The notes under the pieces: model-generated | Databases searched by the model: none | Told to the model about the DNA's origin: nothing | The model's input: only the letters and a program-made list of their open reading frames with translations | Shown: positions 40,794 through 48,930 of the stretch, in pieces | Layout: every line of letters begins with the position of its first letter | Position numbering within the stretch: the stretch's first letter is position 1 | Translations under genes and position numbers: made by a program | Assembly: GCA_902776955.1 (NCBI GenBank) | Contig: CACYSG010000010.1 | Coordinates: forward strand, 1-48,930 | DNA length: 48,930 nucleotides | Direction of reading: 5' to 3' | Origin: an uncultured Bacteroidales bacterium | GTDB lineage: Bacteria > Bacteroidota > Bacteroidia > Bacteroidales > Muribaculaceae

Positions 40794-41399
40794 ATGGAAG
40801 TTTTACAGATTTTAGAGAACAATATTAATCAGCGTCATATCGATCAGGTGGTTGAGACGCTCAAGGACGGCGGAATCATCATCTATCCTACCGACACTGT
40901 CTATGCGCTAGGATGCGACGCGATGAACAATCAAGCCATTGAGCGCATCTGCTCGCTCAAGGAGATGAAGTCGGCAAAGACCAATCTGTCGATCATCTGT
41001 GACGATATCTCGCAAGTGGCCCAATATGCCAAATTTGATAACGTACAGTTCCGCATGATGAAGGCCAACCTGCCCGGCCCGTTCACCTTCATCTTCCCGG
41101 CGTTGTCCAAACTGCCCAAGGCGTTCAAGGGCCGTCGCACCGTGGGAATCCGTATTCCTGACAACCAGATTACCCTGGCCATCGTGCGCACGCTGGGAGG
41201 TCCCATCCTGACCACCTCGGTTCCCGGTGATGACGAGGATTACCGTTGTGAGCCCGGACTGATGGCCGAAGCCTTTGAGTCTCAAGTGGATACCGTGATT
41301 GATGCCGGGCGTGGCCAACTCATGCCCTCGACCATCGTTGACTGCACTGGTAGCACTCCCGAGATCACCCGTCAAGGCCGTGGAGAATTAATTCTTTGA
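40794..41399 (+). CDS. Sua5/YciO/YrdC family protein (L-threonylcarbamoyladenylate synthase-like)
   Basis: A 201-aa YrdC-domain protein. The nucleotide-binding part begins DGGIIIYPTDTVYALGCDA. The middle (MKANLPGPFTFIFPALSKLP, GRRTVGIRIPDNQITLAIV, PSTIVDCTGSTPEI) matches the YciO branch more than Sua5/TsaC, since the usual KR-x(4)-PL block after the N-terminal motif is SAKTNLSIIC here. TsaC makes threonylcarbamoyl-AMP for tRNA t6A, and the role of YciO-type proteins is less defined. It lies 67 bases after the B3/B4 gene, perhaps as an operon of translation-quality functions. Confidence 0.85.
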   Translation: MEVLQILENNINQRHIDQVVETLKDGGIIIYPTDTVYALGCDAMNNQAIERICSLKEMKSAKTNLSIICDDISQVAQYAKFDNVQFRMMKANLPGPFTFIFPALSKLPKAFKGRRTVGIRIPDNQITLAIVRTLGGPILTTSVPGDDEDYRCEPGLMAEAFESQVDTVIDAGRGQLMPSTIVDCTGSTPEITRQGRGELIL

Positions 41400-41436
41400 A
41401 TTCCAAGCTTTTAGAAATCATTTAATATACAAGATA

Positions 41437-41901
41437 ATGATCAAGAGATTTATTTTGTGCATGGCAGCACTGCTAGTGCTGGCTGCATGTAACAACAAGA
41501 GCGAACAGAACAACGCCCAGCCTGCTGACGCCAACGAGGCCACCCAGAGCGAAATGCCCGCTGCAAGCACTGACGATGCAGGTCAATCTGGCTGGCTCAA
41601 GCAGACCACCCTCTTGGGCTCCAAGCCAATGGTCGTCGACTTCTATGCCACATGGTGCGGGCCCTGCAAGCAGCTGGCCCCTATCCTTGAAGAGATTGAG
41701 CAGAATCACAAGGGCCAAGTCATCTTCAAGCGCATCGATGTTGACCAGGAACCCGACCTGGCGAGCCAATTCAGGGTTGAGGCCATTCCCATGCTGATGT
41801 TCGTCACTCCCAAGGGCGAATACCAGACCATGGTAGGCTATCAAGAGGCCGCGGCCATCGAAGCCAAGATTGCCGAACTGCTCACGCGCAGCGCCCAGTA
41901 A
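41437..41901 (+). CDS. Thioredoxin-fold lipoprotein
   Basis: The protein is 154 aa. The signal peptide ends in a lipobox LAAC with the lipidated Cys at residue 18. A low-complexity Asn/Glu/Ala linker follows, then a thioredoxin domain with the redox motif WCGPC (CGPC 74-77), the VDFYATWCGPCKQL block and the cis-Pro loop VEAIPMLMF. It should sit in the membrane facing the periplasm and reduce or form disulfides there, perhaps in cytochrome c or envelope maturation (inference). It is 37 bases downstream of the YciO-like gene. Confidence 0.9.
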   Translation: MIKRFILCMAALLVLAACNNKSEQNNAQPADANEATQSEMPAASTDDAGQSGWLKQTTLLGSKPMVVDFYATWCGPCKQLAPILEEIEQNHKGQVIFKRIDVDQEPDLASQFRVEAIPMLMFVTPKGEYQTMVGYQEAAAIEAKIAELLTRSAQ

Positions 41902-41913
41902 GTTCACAAAATG

Positions 41914-41952
41914 AGGGCAAAAAGTATTATTTAGTGTCTTATTTTGCCCTTC
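41914..41952 (+). terminator. Terminator after the thioredoxin lipoprotein gene
   Basis: AGGGCAAAA and TTTTGCCCT pair over a 20-nt loop, followed by TCTCTAT. It separates the thioredoxin gene from the lpx promoter. Confidence 0.6.
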
Positions 41953-41977
41953 TCTATATAATGAACAGGCGATAAAG

Positions 41978-42008
41978 TTGTGGTATTGTGTTTTTTTTGC
42001 GAACTTTG
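41978..42008 (+). promoter_or_regulatory. Promoter of the lpx cluster
   Basis: TTG at 41978-41980, a 20-nt spacer and GAACTTTG at 42001-42008 (one mismatch to TAnnTTTG). The lpxD ATG is 44 bases downstream. Confidence 0.65.
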
Positions 42009-42051
42009 CGCCCGATTTTGAAATAACGACTAGTCAATATATAACTACATC

Positions 42052-43068
42052 ATGGAAATTACTGCACAACAACTTGCAGCAATGGTTAACGGCACGGTTG
42101 ACGGTGACGCCACCGCCGTTATCAACAATTACGCAAAAATCGAGGAAGCGACTCCCGGGTGCCTGACCTTCCTCGCCAATCCCAAATACACCCACTTCAT
42201 CTACACGACCGAGGCCTCGGCTGTGCTTGTTCGCAAGGATTTTGTTGCCGAACAGGAGGTTAAGGCCACGCTTATCCGTGTTGATGACCCCTATCAGACG
42301 CTTGCCGACCTGCTGAACTTCGTCAACAGCCAACGTCCCGAGAAGCGCGGCGTGGAACAGCCCATCCACCTGGGCCAGGGCACTACCCTGCCCGATGATG
42401 TGTATGTCGGCGCGTTTGCCTACATCGGTGACGGCGTGACCATCGGCAAGAATGTCAAAATTTACCCTCAGGTGTACGTTGGCGACGGTGTGACGCTGGG
42501 CGACGACGTCATCCTGTATCCCGGCGTGAAGATTTACCACGGCTGCCGCATCGGCAACCGCTGCATCGTTCAGGGCGGCGCCATCATCGGCGGCGACGGA
42601 TTCGGATTTGCTCCTAAGGAGGATGGCTCCTACGAGAAAATTTCCCAAGTGGGTATCGTGATCCTCGAGGACGATGTCGAGGTGGGTGCCAACACGACCA
42701 TCGACCGTGCCACCATGGGTGCGACCGTTGTCAAGAAGGGCGCGAAACTCGATAACCTCATCCAGATCGCCCATAATGTCGAGGTCGGTGAGTGCACCGT
42801 CATGGCAGCCCAGGTGGGCGTTGCCGGTTCGACCAAGATCGGCAAATACAACATGGTTGGTGGCCAGGTCGGCTTTGCCGGCCACATCACCGTGGGTGAC
42901 AAGAACGGAATCGGCGCACAGACCGGTGTCGACAACAGCATCGGCAGCAACGGCAAGTGGCTGGGTGCTCCGGTACAGCCCGCAATGGAGTTTGCACGCC
43001 AGGTCGTTTACCTGAAGCGTCTGGGCGAGATGTACAGCGACATCAAGGAATTGAAGAAAAAGCTTTAG
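42052..43068 (+). CDS. lpxD: UDP-3-O-(3-hydroxyacyl)glucosamine N-acyltransferase
   Basis: This 338-aa enzyme adds the second acyl chain (N-linked) in lipid A synthesis. The N-terminal uridine-binding part ([40 protein letters not shown]) precedes a long left-handed beta helix made of hexapeptide repeats. The catalytic His is in [15 protein letters not shown]. The order [11 protein letters not shown] is characteristic of LpxD. It is the first gene of the cluster and 53 bases before lpxC/fabZ. Length is normal. Confidence 0.96.
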   Translation: MEITAQQLAAMVNGTVDGDATAVINNYAKIEEATPGCLTFLANPKYTHFIYTTEASAVLVRKDFVAEQEVKATLIRVDDPYQTLADLLNFVNSQRPEKRGVEQPIHLGQGTTLPDDVYVGAFAYIGDGVTIGKNVKIYPQVYVGDGVTLGDDVILYPGVKIYHGCRIGNRCIVQGGAIIGGDGFGFAPKEDGSYEKISQVGIVILEDDVEVGANTTIDRATMGATVVKKGAKLDNLIQIAHNVEVGECTVMAAQVGVAGSTKIGKYNMVGGQVGFAGHITVGDKNGIGAQTGVDNSIGSNGKWLGAPVQPAMEFARQVVYLKRLGEMYSDIKELKKKL

Positions 43069-43121
43069 TTATCCGTTTATTGGGACTTTGAGGTCAAAAC
43101 CAGCAACTGAAAACTGAAACA

Positions 43122-44516
43122 ATGAAACAAAAAACATTGAAAAACGCCTTTACCGTGACCGGTAAAGGACTGCATACGGGTCAAATCTCAACCGCGACGT
43201 TCAAGCCTGCTGAGGTGAACACGGGTTATGTGTTCAAGCGCATGGATTTGGAGGGTCAACCCACCATCCAAGCCCTCGCCGAGCATGTCGTTGAGACCAC
43301 TCGTGGCACCGTCATTGCCAGCAAGAGCAATAAGGAAGCCCGCGTGAGCACCATCGAGCACGCCATGGCCGCGCTCTATGCCGCCGGCATCGACAACTGC
43401 CTTATCGAGGTGAATTGCGGCGAGGTGCCCATCCTCGACGGCAGTGCCATCATCTGGTGCAACGAGATTGAGAAGGCCGGCATCGTCGAGCAGGAGGCCG
43501 AGAAAGAGTACTATGTTGTGAAACAGCGCATCAAGGTCGTTGACAAGGAGACCGGCTCGTCGCTCATCGTCCTGCCCGACGACGATCTGTCAATCGACTG
43601 TATGATTGAATTTGACTCTCCCGTGCTTGGCAATCAGTTCGCCTCATTGACCGACATCCGCCAATTCAAGGACCAGATTGCCGGCAGCCGAACCTTTGTG
43701 TTCGTCCGTGAGGTGCAGCCGCTTATCCAACTCAACCTCATCAAGGGTGGCGACCTGGACAACGCCATCGTCATCTATGACTCGCCGATGAAACAGGAAG
43801 ACCTGGATCACATGGCCGATGTCATGAATGTGCCCCACAAACCAGCTACCGAGTTGGGTTATCTCAACAATAAGCCCCTGACGTTCAAGAATGAGCCCGC
43901 ACGCCACAAACTGCTGGACGTGCTTGGCGATTTGGCATTGATTGGACGTCCGTTGAAGGGCCGCATTGTTGCCACCCGTCCCGGTCATACCATCAACACA
44001 CAGCTGTCCAAGAAGATCCGTCAAGAGTTACGCTACCAGAATGTTCAGGCCCCCATCTACGACCCGAACAAGGAGCCCCTCTATGACATCAACCAGATAC
44101 GCTCCATGCTGCCTCACCGTTACCCGATGCTCATGGTGGACAAAATCATCGAGAAAGGCAAGAAGCACATTGTGGGCATCAAGAATGTGACGGCCAACGA
44201 GCCGTTCTTCCAGGGGCATTTCCCCAACGAGCCCATCATGCCCGGTGTGCTGCAGGTCGAGGCGATGGCCCAAGTGGGTGGCATTCTCGTGCTGAGCAGT
44301 GTGGATGACCCCGAGAACTATTCGACCTATTTCCTCAAGATCGACAACGTCAAATTCCGCCACAAGGTGGTTCCCGGCGACACACTCATCTTCCACCTGT
44401 CGCTGATGACCCCCATCCGCCGCGGCACAGCCATCATGAAGGGATACGCCTTTGTGGGCGAGAAAATCGTGACCGAGGCCGAGTTCATGGCACAGATCGT
44501 CAAGAATCCCGATTAA
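43122..44516 (+). CDS. lpxC/fabZ: Bifunctional LpxC-FabZ: UDP-3-O-acyl-GlcNAc deacetylase / 3-hydroxyacyl-ACP dehydratase
   Basis: The protein is 464 aa. Residues 1 to about 305 are LpxC, the zinc deacetylase that commits to lipid A. They include the zinc His in [30 protein letters not shown], and [20 protein letters not shown] with the second ligand and Asp. Residues about 315-464 are FabZ with [23 protein letters not shown] (catalytic His and Glu). The fusion is the normal arrangement in Bacteroidota and joins lipid A and fatty acid synthesis, which compete for the same 3-hydroxyacyl-ACP pool. It lies between lpxD and lpxA. Confidence 0.97.
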   Translation: MKQKTLKNAFTVTGKGLHTGQISTATFKPAEVNTGYVFKRMDLEGQPTIQALAEHVVETTRGTVIASKSNKEARVSTIEHAMAALYAAGIDNCLIEVNCGEVPILDGSAIIWCNEIEKAGIVEQEAEKEYYVVKQRIKVVDKETGSSLIVLPDDDLSIDCMIEFDSPVLGNQFASLTDIRQFKDQIAGSRTFVFVREVQPLIQLNLIKGGDLDNAIVIYDSPMKQEDLDHMADVMNVPHKPATELGYLNNKPLTFKNEPARHKLLDVLGDLALIGRPLKGRIVATRPGHTINTQLSKKIRQELRYQNVQAPIYDPNKEPLYDINQIRSMLPHRYPMLMVDKIIEKGKKHIVGIKNVTANEPFFQGHFPNEPIMPGVLQVEAMAQVGGILVLSSVDDPENYSTYFLKIDNVKFRHKVVPGDTLIFHLSLMTPIRRGTAIMKGYAFVGEKIVTEAEFMAQIVKNPD

Positions 44517-44555
44517 CTAACGCAAAACATTCAACACTAAATAGTCAACATTATA

Positions 44556-45329
44556 ATGAGTATCCATCAATATGCCGTAGTCCATCCCGATGCCAAAATC
44601 GGCAAGGACGTTCAGATAGGCCCGTTCGTGACCATTGACGCCAATGTGGAAATCGGCGACGGAACCATCATCGACAGCGGCGCCGTTGTGCGCAGCGGAG
44701 CCCGCATCGGCAAGAACTGCCACATTCACGCCAACGCAGTAGTTAGCGACATCCCCCAGGACCTGAAATTCCACGGAGAGGACACCGTGGCCATCGTCGG
44801 CGACAACACGGTCATCCGCGAGTTTGTCACCATCCATCGAGGCACAGCATCCAAGGGCAAGACCGTCGTGGGCAGCAACTGCCTGATCATGGCCTATTGC
44901 CATGTGGCCCATGACTGTGTGGTGGGTAACCATGTCATCATGTCAAACGCATCCCAGCTGGCCGGAGAAGTTGTGACCGGCGACTGGGCCATCATCGGTG
45001 GCGGAGCGTTGGTTCATCAGTTCACCCAGATCGGTTGCCATGTGATGATTCAAGGAGGCGCATTGGTCAACAAGGACATCCCGCCCTACTGCATGGCGGC
45101 ACGCTATCCCATTGCCTATGAGGGCGTAAACAAGGTGGGGCTGCACCGTCGCGGCTACACCAGCGAGCAGATTGACGCCATTGCCGACGTTTACCGCACG
45201 ATCTATGACTCGGGCTTGAACGTCACGCAATCGCTTGAAGAGGCATCCAAACTGCCGGCCAGCCCCGAACGTGATGAAATCATCTCGTTTGTTCGCGCGA
45301 GCAAGCGCGGTATCGTCCGCAAGCCGTAA
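44556..45329 (+). CDS. lpxA: Acyl-ACP:UDP-N-acetylglucosamine O-acyltransferase
   Basis: This 257-aa enzyme does the first step of lipid A synthesis. The N-terminal left-handed beta helix shows the I/V-G-x4 hexapeptide rhythm (AKIGKDVQIGPFVTIDANVE, GTIIDSGAVVRSGARIG). The catalytic His is in AYCHVAHDCVVGNHVIMSN. The C-terminal helical cap has the KVGLHRRGYTSEQIDAIADV segment. It ends the lpxD-lpxC/fabZ-lpxA run. A bidirectional terminator follows. Length is normal. Confidence 0.97.
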   Translation: MSIHQYAVVHPDAKIGKDVQIGPFVTIDANVEIGDGTIIDSGAVVRSGARIGKNCHIHANAVVSDIPQDLKFHGEDTVAIVGDNTVIREFVTIHRGTASKGKTVVGSNCLIMAYCHVAHDCVVGNHVIMSNASQLAGEVVTGDWAIIGGGALVHQFTQIGCHVMIQGGALVNKDIPPYCMAARYPIAYEGVNKVGLHRRGYTSEQIDAIADVYRTIYDSGLNVTQSLEEASKLPASPERDEIISFVRASKRGIVRKP

Positions 45330-45352
45330 CATCCCGCGTTACAATAATTATC

Positions 45353-45403
45353 AAGACAAGCCCCTTGTTTGACTTTTATGTGCAAACAAGGGGCTTGTCT
45401 TTC
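45353..45403. terminator. Bidirectional terminator
   Basis: AAGACAAGCCCCTTGTTTG (45353-45371) and its inverted copy (45383-45401) form a 19-bp stem around an 11-nt loop. It lies between the convergent lpxA (plus) and TPR protein (minus) genes. Confidence 0.9.
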
Positions 45404-45421
45404 CAGTCTCTTCAATCACCG

Positions 45422-46666
45422 TCAACGGGCTGACTCGATGGCTTGCAGCTTGTCGGCCTCACCCAGCTTATAGTAGATGTCGCGCAGGGCGTTAACCAAT
45501 TCCACATTGTCAGGATTCAAAGCGTAAGACTTCTCGAAATAAGGCAGAGCCTCACGATACATGGGGTTGACCAGATTGGCCAACTTCTTGCCATAGAGGT
45601 TGCTGTTCTGACGGGTTTCCATCGCTTTGTTATAGAAATAGCGTCCCACATTGAACTGTCCGGCGGCATTGCTGTCATTGAGTTCGATGCATCGCTGGTA
45701 ATAAGGGAATGCCTCAAAGATGTTCTGCTGATTCTCGATGACCAACCCCTTGAGGTTAAACAACTCATCATCGGCAGGGCTCACCTCGATCGCCTCGTCG
45801 ATGAGGTCATTGGCCCCTGAATAATCCTCACGGTTGATGTAATCGTTGATCAGGATACGGATATATTGGGGATCGCTCGTGCCGAACTTGAGAAAAGCAT
45901 CCCAAGCGAGCTTCACCACCTCTTCCTCGTTGCCCAGGTCACTCAGGCACACCAGCGCATAGTCGTAGGCTTCCTTGCGGTTGTAGCCCGAGTGACGCGC
46001 GATGCTGAACAGGCGCACCGCGTCGATCGTGTCGGCCCTTTGCCATGCGGCGATACCCTGGTAATAGCGCACCTCGGCGACGATGCTGTCGGGCTTGAGC
46101 CATCGCGGGTTATCGATGCGTGCCGCCATCTGGCAATAATAATCCCAAGCCTTGTATGCGCCATCCCAATCCTTCACATTGTATAACTCGCTGCCCACGA
46201 TGCGGTAATTGTCATGATGCTCAAGCATGCGGCTGATGATCTCCTTGCTGTATTTAGTCTTCACCTTGGGCCGCTTGGTCTTCTTGTCGATGGAGGGTTG
46301 ACCCTTCTTGTCCAGGATGGGGACGGTATCCAGTTCCAGGGCTTTGATGCCGTAGTCATAGGCATCGATGAGCGCATGTCCCATCGCCTTGACGTCAATT
46401 TTCTTGCCCACACGGCGATTGTCCATGAACTTGTCATACTGTTCGACCTTGATGCGGTTGGCCAGCGCCCACGTTTCGGCCCGTCCGCTGGTCTCCTCGT
46501 TGGTGAGCGCGGGTTTGAACCTGTTGAAGGCCTTGTTGTAGCTATCTACCGTCATCGTCAATCCGCTGATGTCCTTTTTGGCTTGCGCTATCAGCGAGTG
46601 CTGGGCCGATAAGCTCAAGGATATCAGGGAGATGCAGGCTAATACTATAATTGTTTTCTTGTTCAC
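45422..46666 (-). CDS. Secreted tetratricopeptide repeat protein
   Basis: A 414-aa protein with a signal peptide (MNKKTIIVLACISLISLSLSA), so it acts in the periplasm or outer membrane. Helix-turn-helix pairs with TPR-like spacing are visible: ELYNVKDWDGAYKAWDYYCQ, YYQGIAAWQRADTIDAVRLF, NIFEAFPYYQRCIELNDSNA and ALPYFEKSYALNPDNVELVN. TPRs bind other proteins, and I cannot say which. The start is GTG at 46666, with no ATG nearby. The promoter at 46693-46723 is an exact consensus. Confidence 0.85.
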   Translation of the reverse strand: MNKKTIIVLACISLISLSLSAQHSLIAQAKKDISGLTMTVDSYNKAFNRFKPALTNEETSGRAETWALANRIKVEQYDKFMDNRRVGKKIDVKAMGHALIDAYDYGIKALELDTVPILDKKGQPSIDKKTKRPKVKTKYSKEIISRMLEHHDNYRIVGSELYNVKDWDGAYKAWDYYCQMAARIDNPRWLKPDSIVAEVRYYQGIAAWQRADTIDAVRLFSIARHSGYNRKEAYDYALVCLSDLGNEEEVVKLAWDAFLKFGTSDPQYIRILINDYINREDYSGANDLIDEAIEVSPADDELFNLKGLVIENQQNIFEAFPYYQRCIELNDSNAAGQFNVGRYFYNKAMETRQNSNLYGKKLANLVNPMYREALPYFEKSYALNPDNVELVNALRDIYYKLGEADKLQAIESAR

Positions 46667-46692
46667 GAAATTATCCTATTTAAAAACCGCTG

Positions 46693-46723
46693 CAAAATTA
46701 CTCTTTTTTCCTTTTTCCCGCAA
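46693..46723 (-). promoter_or_regulatory. Promoter of the TPR gene
   Basis: On the minus strand TTG (46721-46723), a 20-nt spacer and TAATTTTG (46693-46700), an exact consensus 26 bases before the GTG start. Confidence 0.75.
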
Positions 46724-46783
46724 ATCTTTCCTAAAACAGGCATGCCTGGCAGTCATGTTCCCATGTAAACCCGTTCAAACAAA

Positions 46784-46812
46784 TAAAAAAAGCTGCCCTT
46801 GTGAGGCAGCCC
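46784..46812 (-). terminator. Terminator after sigma factor copy 1
   Basis: On the minus strand GCTGCC pairs with GGCAGC around a 7-nt loop, followed by a run of T. It is about 30 bases after the sigma gene's stop. Confidence 0.85.
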
Positions 46813-46842
46813 AAATATTTTTCTCAAAAAAAGTATAACATA

Positions 46843-47670
46843 TCAGCCCAAATAGGCCTTGAGCAGTTTGCTCTTCTGCCCCTTCAGGCGACGGATGGCT
46901 TTTTCCTTGATCTGGCGCACACGCTCGCGCGTCAGGTCAAATTTTGCACCAATCTCCTCAAGGGTCATCTCCTGGCAACCGATGCCGAAGAACATCTTGA
47001 GGATGTCACGTTCGCGGGGACTGAGCTGGTCCAACGCACGGTTTACCTCCTTGGCGAGCGACTCCTGGTTAAGCGTCGAGTCGGCCATGGGAGAATCGTT
47101 GTTAGGCAGCACATCGAGCAAGCTGTTGTCCTCACCCTCGACAAAGGGGGCGTCGACCGAGACGTGGCGACCAGACACCTTCATGGTATCGCTGATCTTG
47201 TCCACAGGAATGTCGAGACGTTCGGCAAGTTCCTCGGCCGAAGGACGGCGCTCATGCTCCTGCTCAAACCTGGACTGAGCCTTACTGATCTTGTTGATCG
47301 AGCCCACCTGGTTGAGTGGCAACCTGACGATACGAGATTGTTCAGCAAGGGCCTGGAGGATGGATTGACGAATCCACCACACTGCATAGGAGATAAACTT
47401 GAAGCCACGTGTCTCGTCGAATTTCTGCGCTGCCTTGATGAGGCCCAGATTTCCCTCGTCGATCAAGTCGGGAAGACTCAATCCCTGGTTCTGATACTGC
47501 TTTGCGACAGAAACGACAAAGCGCAAGTGGTCGCCTTGACGGATGCGCTGTGCCAACTCGACTTCCTCATCCACCGTAATGAGTTCCTTACGGCCGATTT
47601 CCTGAAGGTATTTGTCGAGGGACGCGCTCTCGCGATTAGTAATGGATTTTGTAATTTTAAGTTGTCTCAT
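46843..47670 (-). CDS. Primary-type sigma-70 factor with a 10-residue in-frame deletion
   Basis: A 275-aa protein. It starts like Bacteroidota RpoD ([20 protein letters not shown]) and has region 2 ([20 protein letters not shown]), the canonical region 3.0 ([20 protein letters not shown]) and a region 4.2 helix-turn-helix ([20 protein letters not shown]). At residue 48, GD is followed by [13 protein letters not shown], while its neighbour has [18 protein letters not shown]. Ten residues covering the end of region 1.2 and start of region 2.1 are missing. The junction codon is at 47527-47529, a clean 30-nt loss. The gene has a consensus promoter and its own terminator. It could be a specialised or impaired sigma. 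Confidence 0.9.
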   Translation of the reverse strand: MRQLKITKSITNRESASLDKYLQEIGRKELITVDEEVELAQRIRQGDHLRFVVSVAKQYQNQGLSLPDLIDEGNLGLIKAAQKFDETRGFKFISYAVWWIRQSILQALAEQSRIVRLPLNQVGSINKISKAQSRFEQEHERRPSAEELAERLDIPVDKISDTMKVSGRHVSVDAPFVEGEDNSLLDVLPNNDSPMADSTLNQESLAKEVNRALDQLSPRERDILKMFFGIGCQEMTLEEIGAKFDLTRERVRQIKEKAIRRLKGQKSKLLKAYLG

Positions 47671-47695
47671 CTAACTAGTGTAGAGTTTAAGCGTG

Positions 47696-47726
47696 CAAAG
47701 ATACAACAATTCCCTGGAATCTCCAA
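47696..47726 (-). promoter_or_regulatory. Promoter of sigma factor copy 1
   Basis: On the minus strand TTG (47724-47726), a 20-nt spacer and TATCTTTG (47696-47703), an exact consensus 25 bases before the ATG at 47670. Confidence 0.8.
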
Positions 47727-47864
47727 GCAATCGTTCAAAAAATGTAGAAAATTTCAATTTTCGTGTGCTCTAAGCGAGCTATCCGGCACAAAAAAGCCTT
47801 AAATTTCCCTCTTTGGGGCAGGTGAATGCATCACAATGGGGCCTGTGACATGAAGCCGCAGTCG

Positions 47865-48722
47865 TCACCCCAAATAGGAGACGAGCAGACTGCTGCGGCC
47901 ACCCTTGAGACGGCGGATGGCCTTCTCCTTGATTTGGCGCACGCGTTCACGGGTCAGGTTGAAGTGAGCACCGATTTCCTCGAGTGTCATTTCCTGACAA
48001 CCGATGCCGAAGAACATCTTCACGATTTCGCGCTCACGAGGATGGAGCTGCTCGAGCACGCGGTCAATCTCCCGGGAGAGAGATTCATAGTTCAAGCCCG
48101 AATCGGCCAGCGGCGAGTCGTTATTGGGCAGGACATCCAGCAGGCTGTTGTCCTCACCCTCGACAAAGGGAGCGTCGACCGATACCGCGCGGGTGTTGAT
48201 TTTCATCGCCTCGGCGACCTTGTCCATCGGCAGGTCCAGCTCTTCGGCCAACTCCTCGACCGAGGCCCTGCGCTCATGGAGCTGCTCAAATCGCGACTGC
48301 GCCTTATTGGTCTTGTTGATCAGTCCCGTCTGGTTGAGAGGCACCCTGACCGGGCTGGACTGCTCGGCGATAGCCTGGAGAATGGACTGACGAATCCACC
48401 ACACCGCATAGGAGATGAACTTGAAGCCACGAGTCTCGTCAAACTTCTGTGCAGCCTTGATCAGCCCGATGTTGCCCTCGTCAATCAGATCCGAGAGGCT
48501 GAGTCCCTGGTTCTGATACTGCTTGGCCACCGAAACGACAAACCTCAAGTTGGCCATGACGAGTTTCTCGAGGGCGGCCTGGTCACCCTCGCGAATGCGC
48601 TGTGCCAGTTCCACCTCCTCGTCGACGGTGATGAGTTCCTGTCGTCCGATTTCCTGCAGGTACTTATCGAGCGATGCGCTCTCGCGGTTGGTAATTGATT
48701 TTGTGATTTTGAGTTGTCTCAT
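47865..48722 (-). CDS. Primary-type sigma-70 factor, full length, diverged paralog
   Basis: A 285-aa protein whose first 45 residues are almost identical to those of its neighbour. It keeps the segment [11 protein letters not shown] and a normal region 2.1-2.3. After region 2.3 it departs from the standard: [20 protein letters not shown] replaces [20 protein letters not shown] (region 2.4/3.0), and [20 protein letters not shown] replaces [20 protein letters not shown]. Region 4.2 ([20 protein letters not shown]) remains standard. No consensus promoter is seen upstream of 48722. It lies 194 bases upstream of the other copy on the same strand, so the pair is a tandem duplication. Confidence 0.9.
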   Translation of the reverse strand: MRQLKITKSITNRESASLDKYLQEIGRQELITVDEEVELAQRIREGDQAALEKLVMANLRFVVSVAKQYQNQGLSLSDLIDEGNIGLIKAAQKFDETRGFKFISYAVWWIRQSILQAIAEQSSPVRVPLNQTGLINKTNKAQSRFEQLHERRASVEELAEELDLPMDKVAEAMKINTRAVSVDAPFVEGEDNSLLDVLPNNDSPLADSGLNYESLSREIDRVLEQLHPREREIVKMFFGIGCQEMTLEEIGAHFNLTRERVRQIKEKAIRRLKGGRSSLLVSYLG

Positions 48723-48838
48723 ATTCTATATGCTAATCTATTCTATCGTAATTGTGTGCCCGTGGCAGTCTAATTAATCATGAATAATGTAAAAAATCAC
48801 AGCAAAAATTATGCCAAAATCCCGAAAAAATCAGGCAT

Positions 48839-48901
48839 AAGGTTCATTTTGCAGGATGAAAATCACACATAGTGGTTCTAAGGTTCAATTTGCAGGATGA
48901 A
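48839..48901. repeat. Two near-identical 22-bp direct repeats
   Basis: AAGGTTCA-T/A-TTTGCAGGATGAA occurs at 48839-48860 and 48880-48901 with one mismatch, 41 bp apart. An inverted pair TTATGCC / GGCATAA (48809-48840) lies just before. The window ends 29 bases later, so more copies could follow. Confidence 0.6.
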
Positions 48902-48930
48902 TTTTCGCACCGGGTTTTGCATAACGGGTA

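Noticed and set aside
47754-47864. Terminator between the two sigma genes
   Set aside because: There is no stem of convincing length followed by T residues, so read-through from copy 2 into copy 1 remains possible.
46801-48698. Long plus-strand open frames opposite the sigma genes (46801-47802 and 47826-48698)
   Set aside because: They mirror the two sigma genes and share their similarity only because the coding strands are paralogous.

Overview
The window looks like a chromosomal segment of a member of the Bacteroidota, most likely order Bacteroidales (Prevotellaceae/Muribaculaceae-like). The evidence is: a fused LpxC-FabZ gene between lpxD and lpxA; a two-subunit 2-oxoacid:ferredoxin oxidoreductase with the gamma domain fused to alpha; short (~285 aa) primary-type sigma factors; U32, LolA-like and DUF445 proteins of Bacteroidales type; C10 (SpeB-like) proteases; and many promoters of the form TTG - 19 to 21 nt - TAnnTTTG, the signature of the Bacteroidota primary sigma factor. 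I cannot name the genus from sequence alone.

Layout. 1-3.9 kb: tRNA-Glu, a small unknown protein, a PlsC-like acyltransferase, a nitrilase-family amidase and a U32 protein, all core-like and GC-richer. 3.9-9.9 kb: an AT-richer accessory stretch. It holds a secreted protein, a methyltransferase, a four-helix membrane protein, a hicAB toxin-antitoxin locus with a twice-frameshifted toxin, a second secreted protein, and a 1.8-kb island. The island lies between a tRNA-Ser gene and a 21-bp copy of that tRNA's 3' end, and carries a YafQ-type toxin-antitoxin pair and a lipoprotein but no integrase. 9.9-16.4 kb: a minus-strand housekeeping run (small membrane protein, dxs, trkA, trkH, dedA, rpe). 16.4-22 kb: an intergenic inverted-repeat element and three paralogous secreted C10 cysteine proteases with dockerin-like C termini. 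22-26.5 kb: ftsK, a lolA-like gene and a DUF445 gene, followed by a small MITE-like element with a 9-bp target duplication. 26.7-29.7 kb: korAB. 30-32.2 kb: a large secreted SusE/F-like protein. 32.3-36 kb: recJ-recQ. 36.4-36.7 kb: a chain of perfect hairpins and tRNA-Cys. 36.7-40 kb: a Cys-rich small membrane protein, topB and mazG. 40-45.4 kb: a B3/B4 protein, a YciO/Sua5 protein, a thioredoxin lipoprotein and the lipid A cluster lpxD-lpxC/fabZ-lpxA. 45.4-48.7 kb: a TPR protein and two tandem primary-type sigma factor genes.

The most unusual feature is the sigma pair. The copy at 46843-47670 has the more standard-looking sequence and a consensus promoter, but has lost 10 residues in frame at the region 1.2/2.1 junction. 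The copy at 47865-48722 keeps that segment but differs in regions 2.4/3.0. Other points of interest are a promoter-bearing repeat shared by two unrelated genes, a heptamer (TAGAnnT) minisatellite family that supplies stop codons, and several non-coding inverted-repeat elements.
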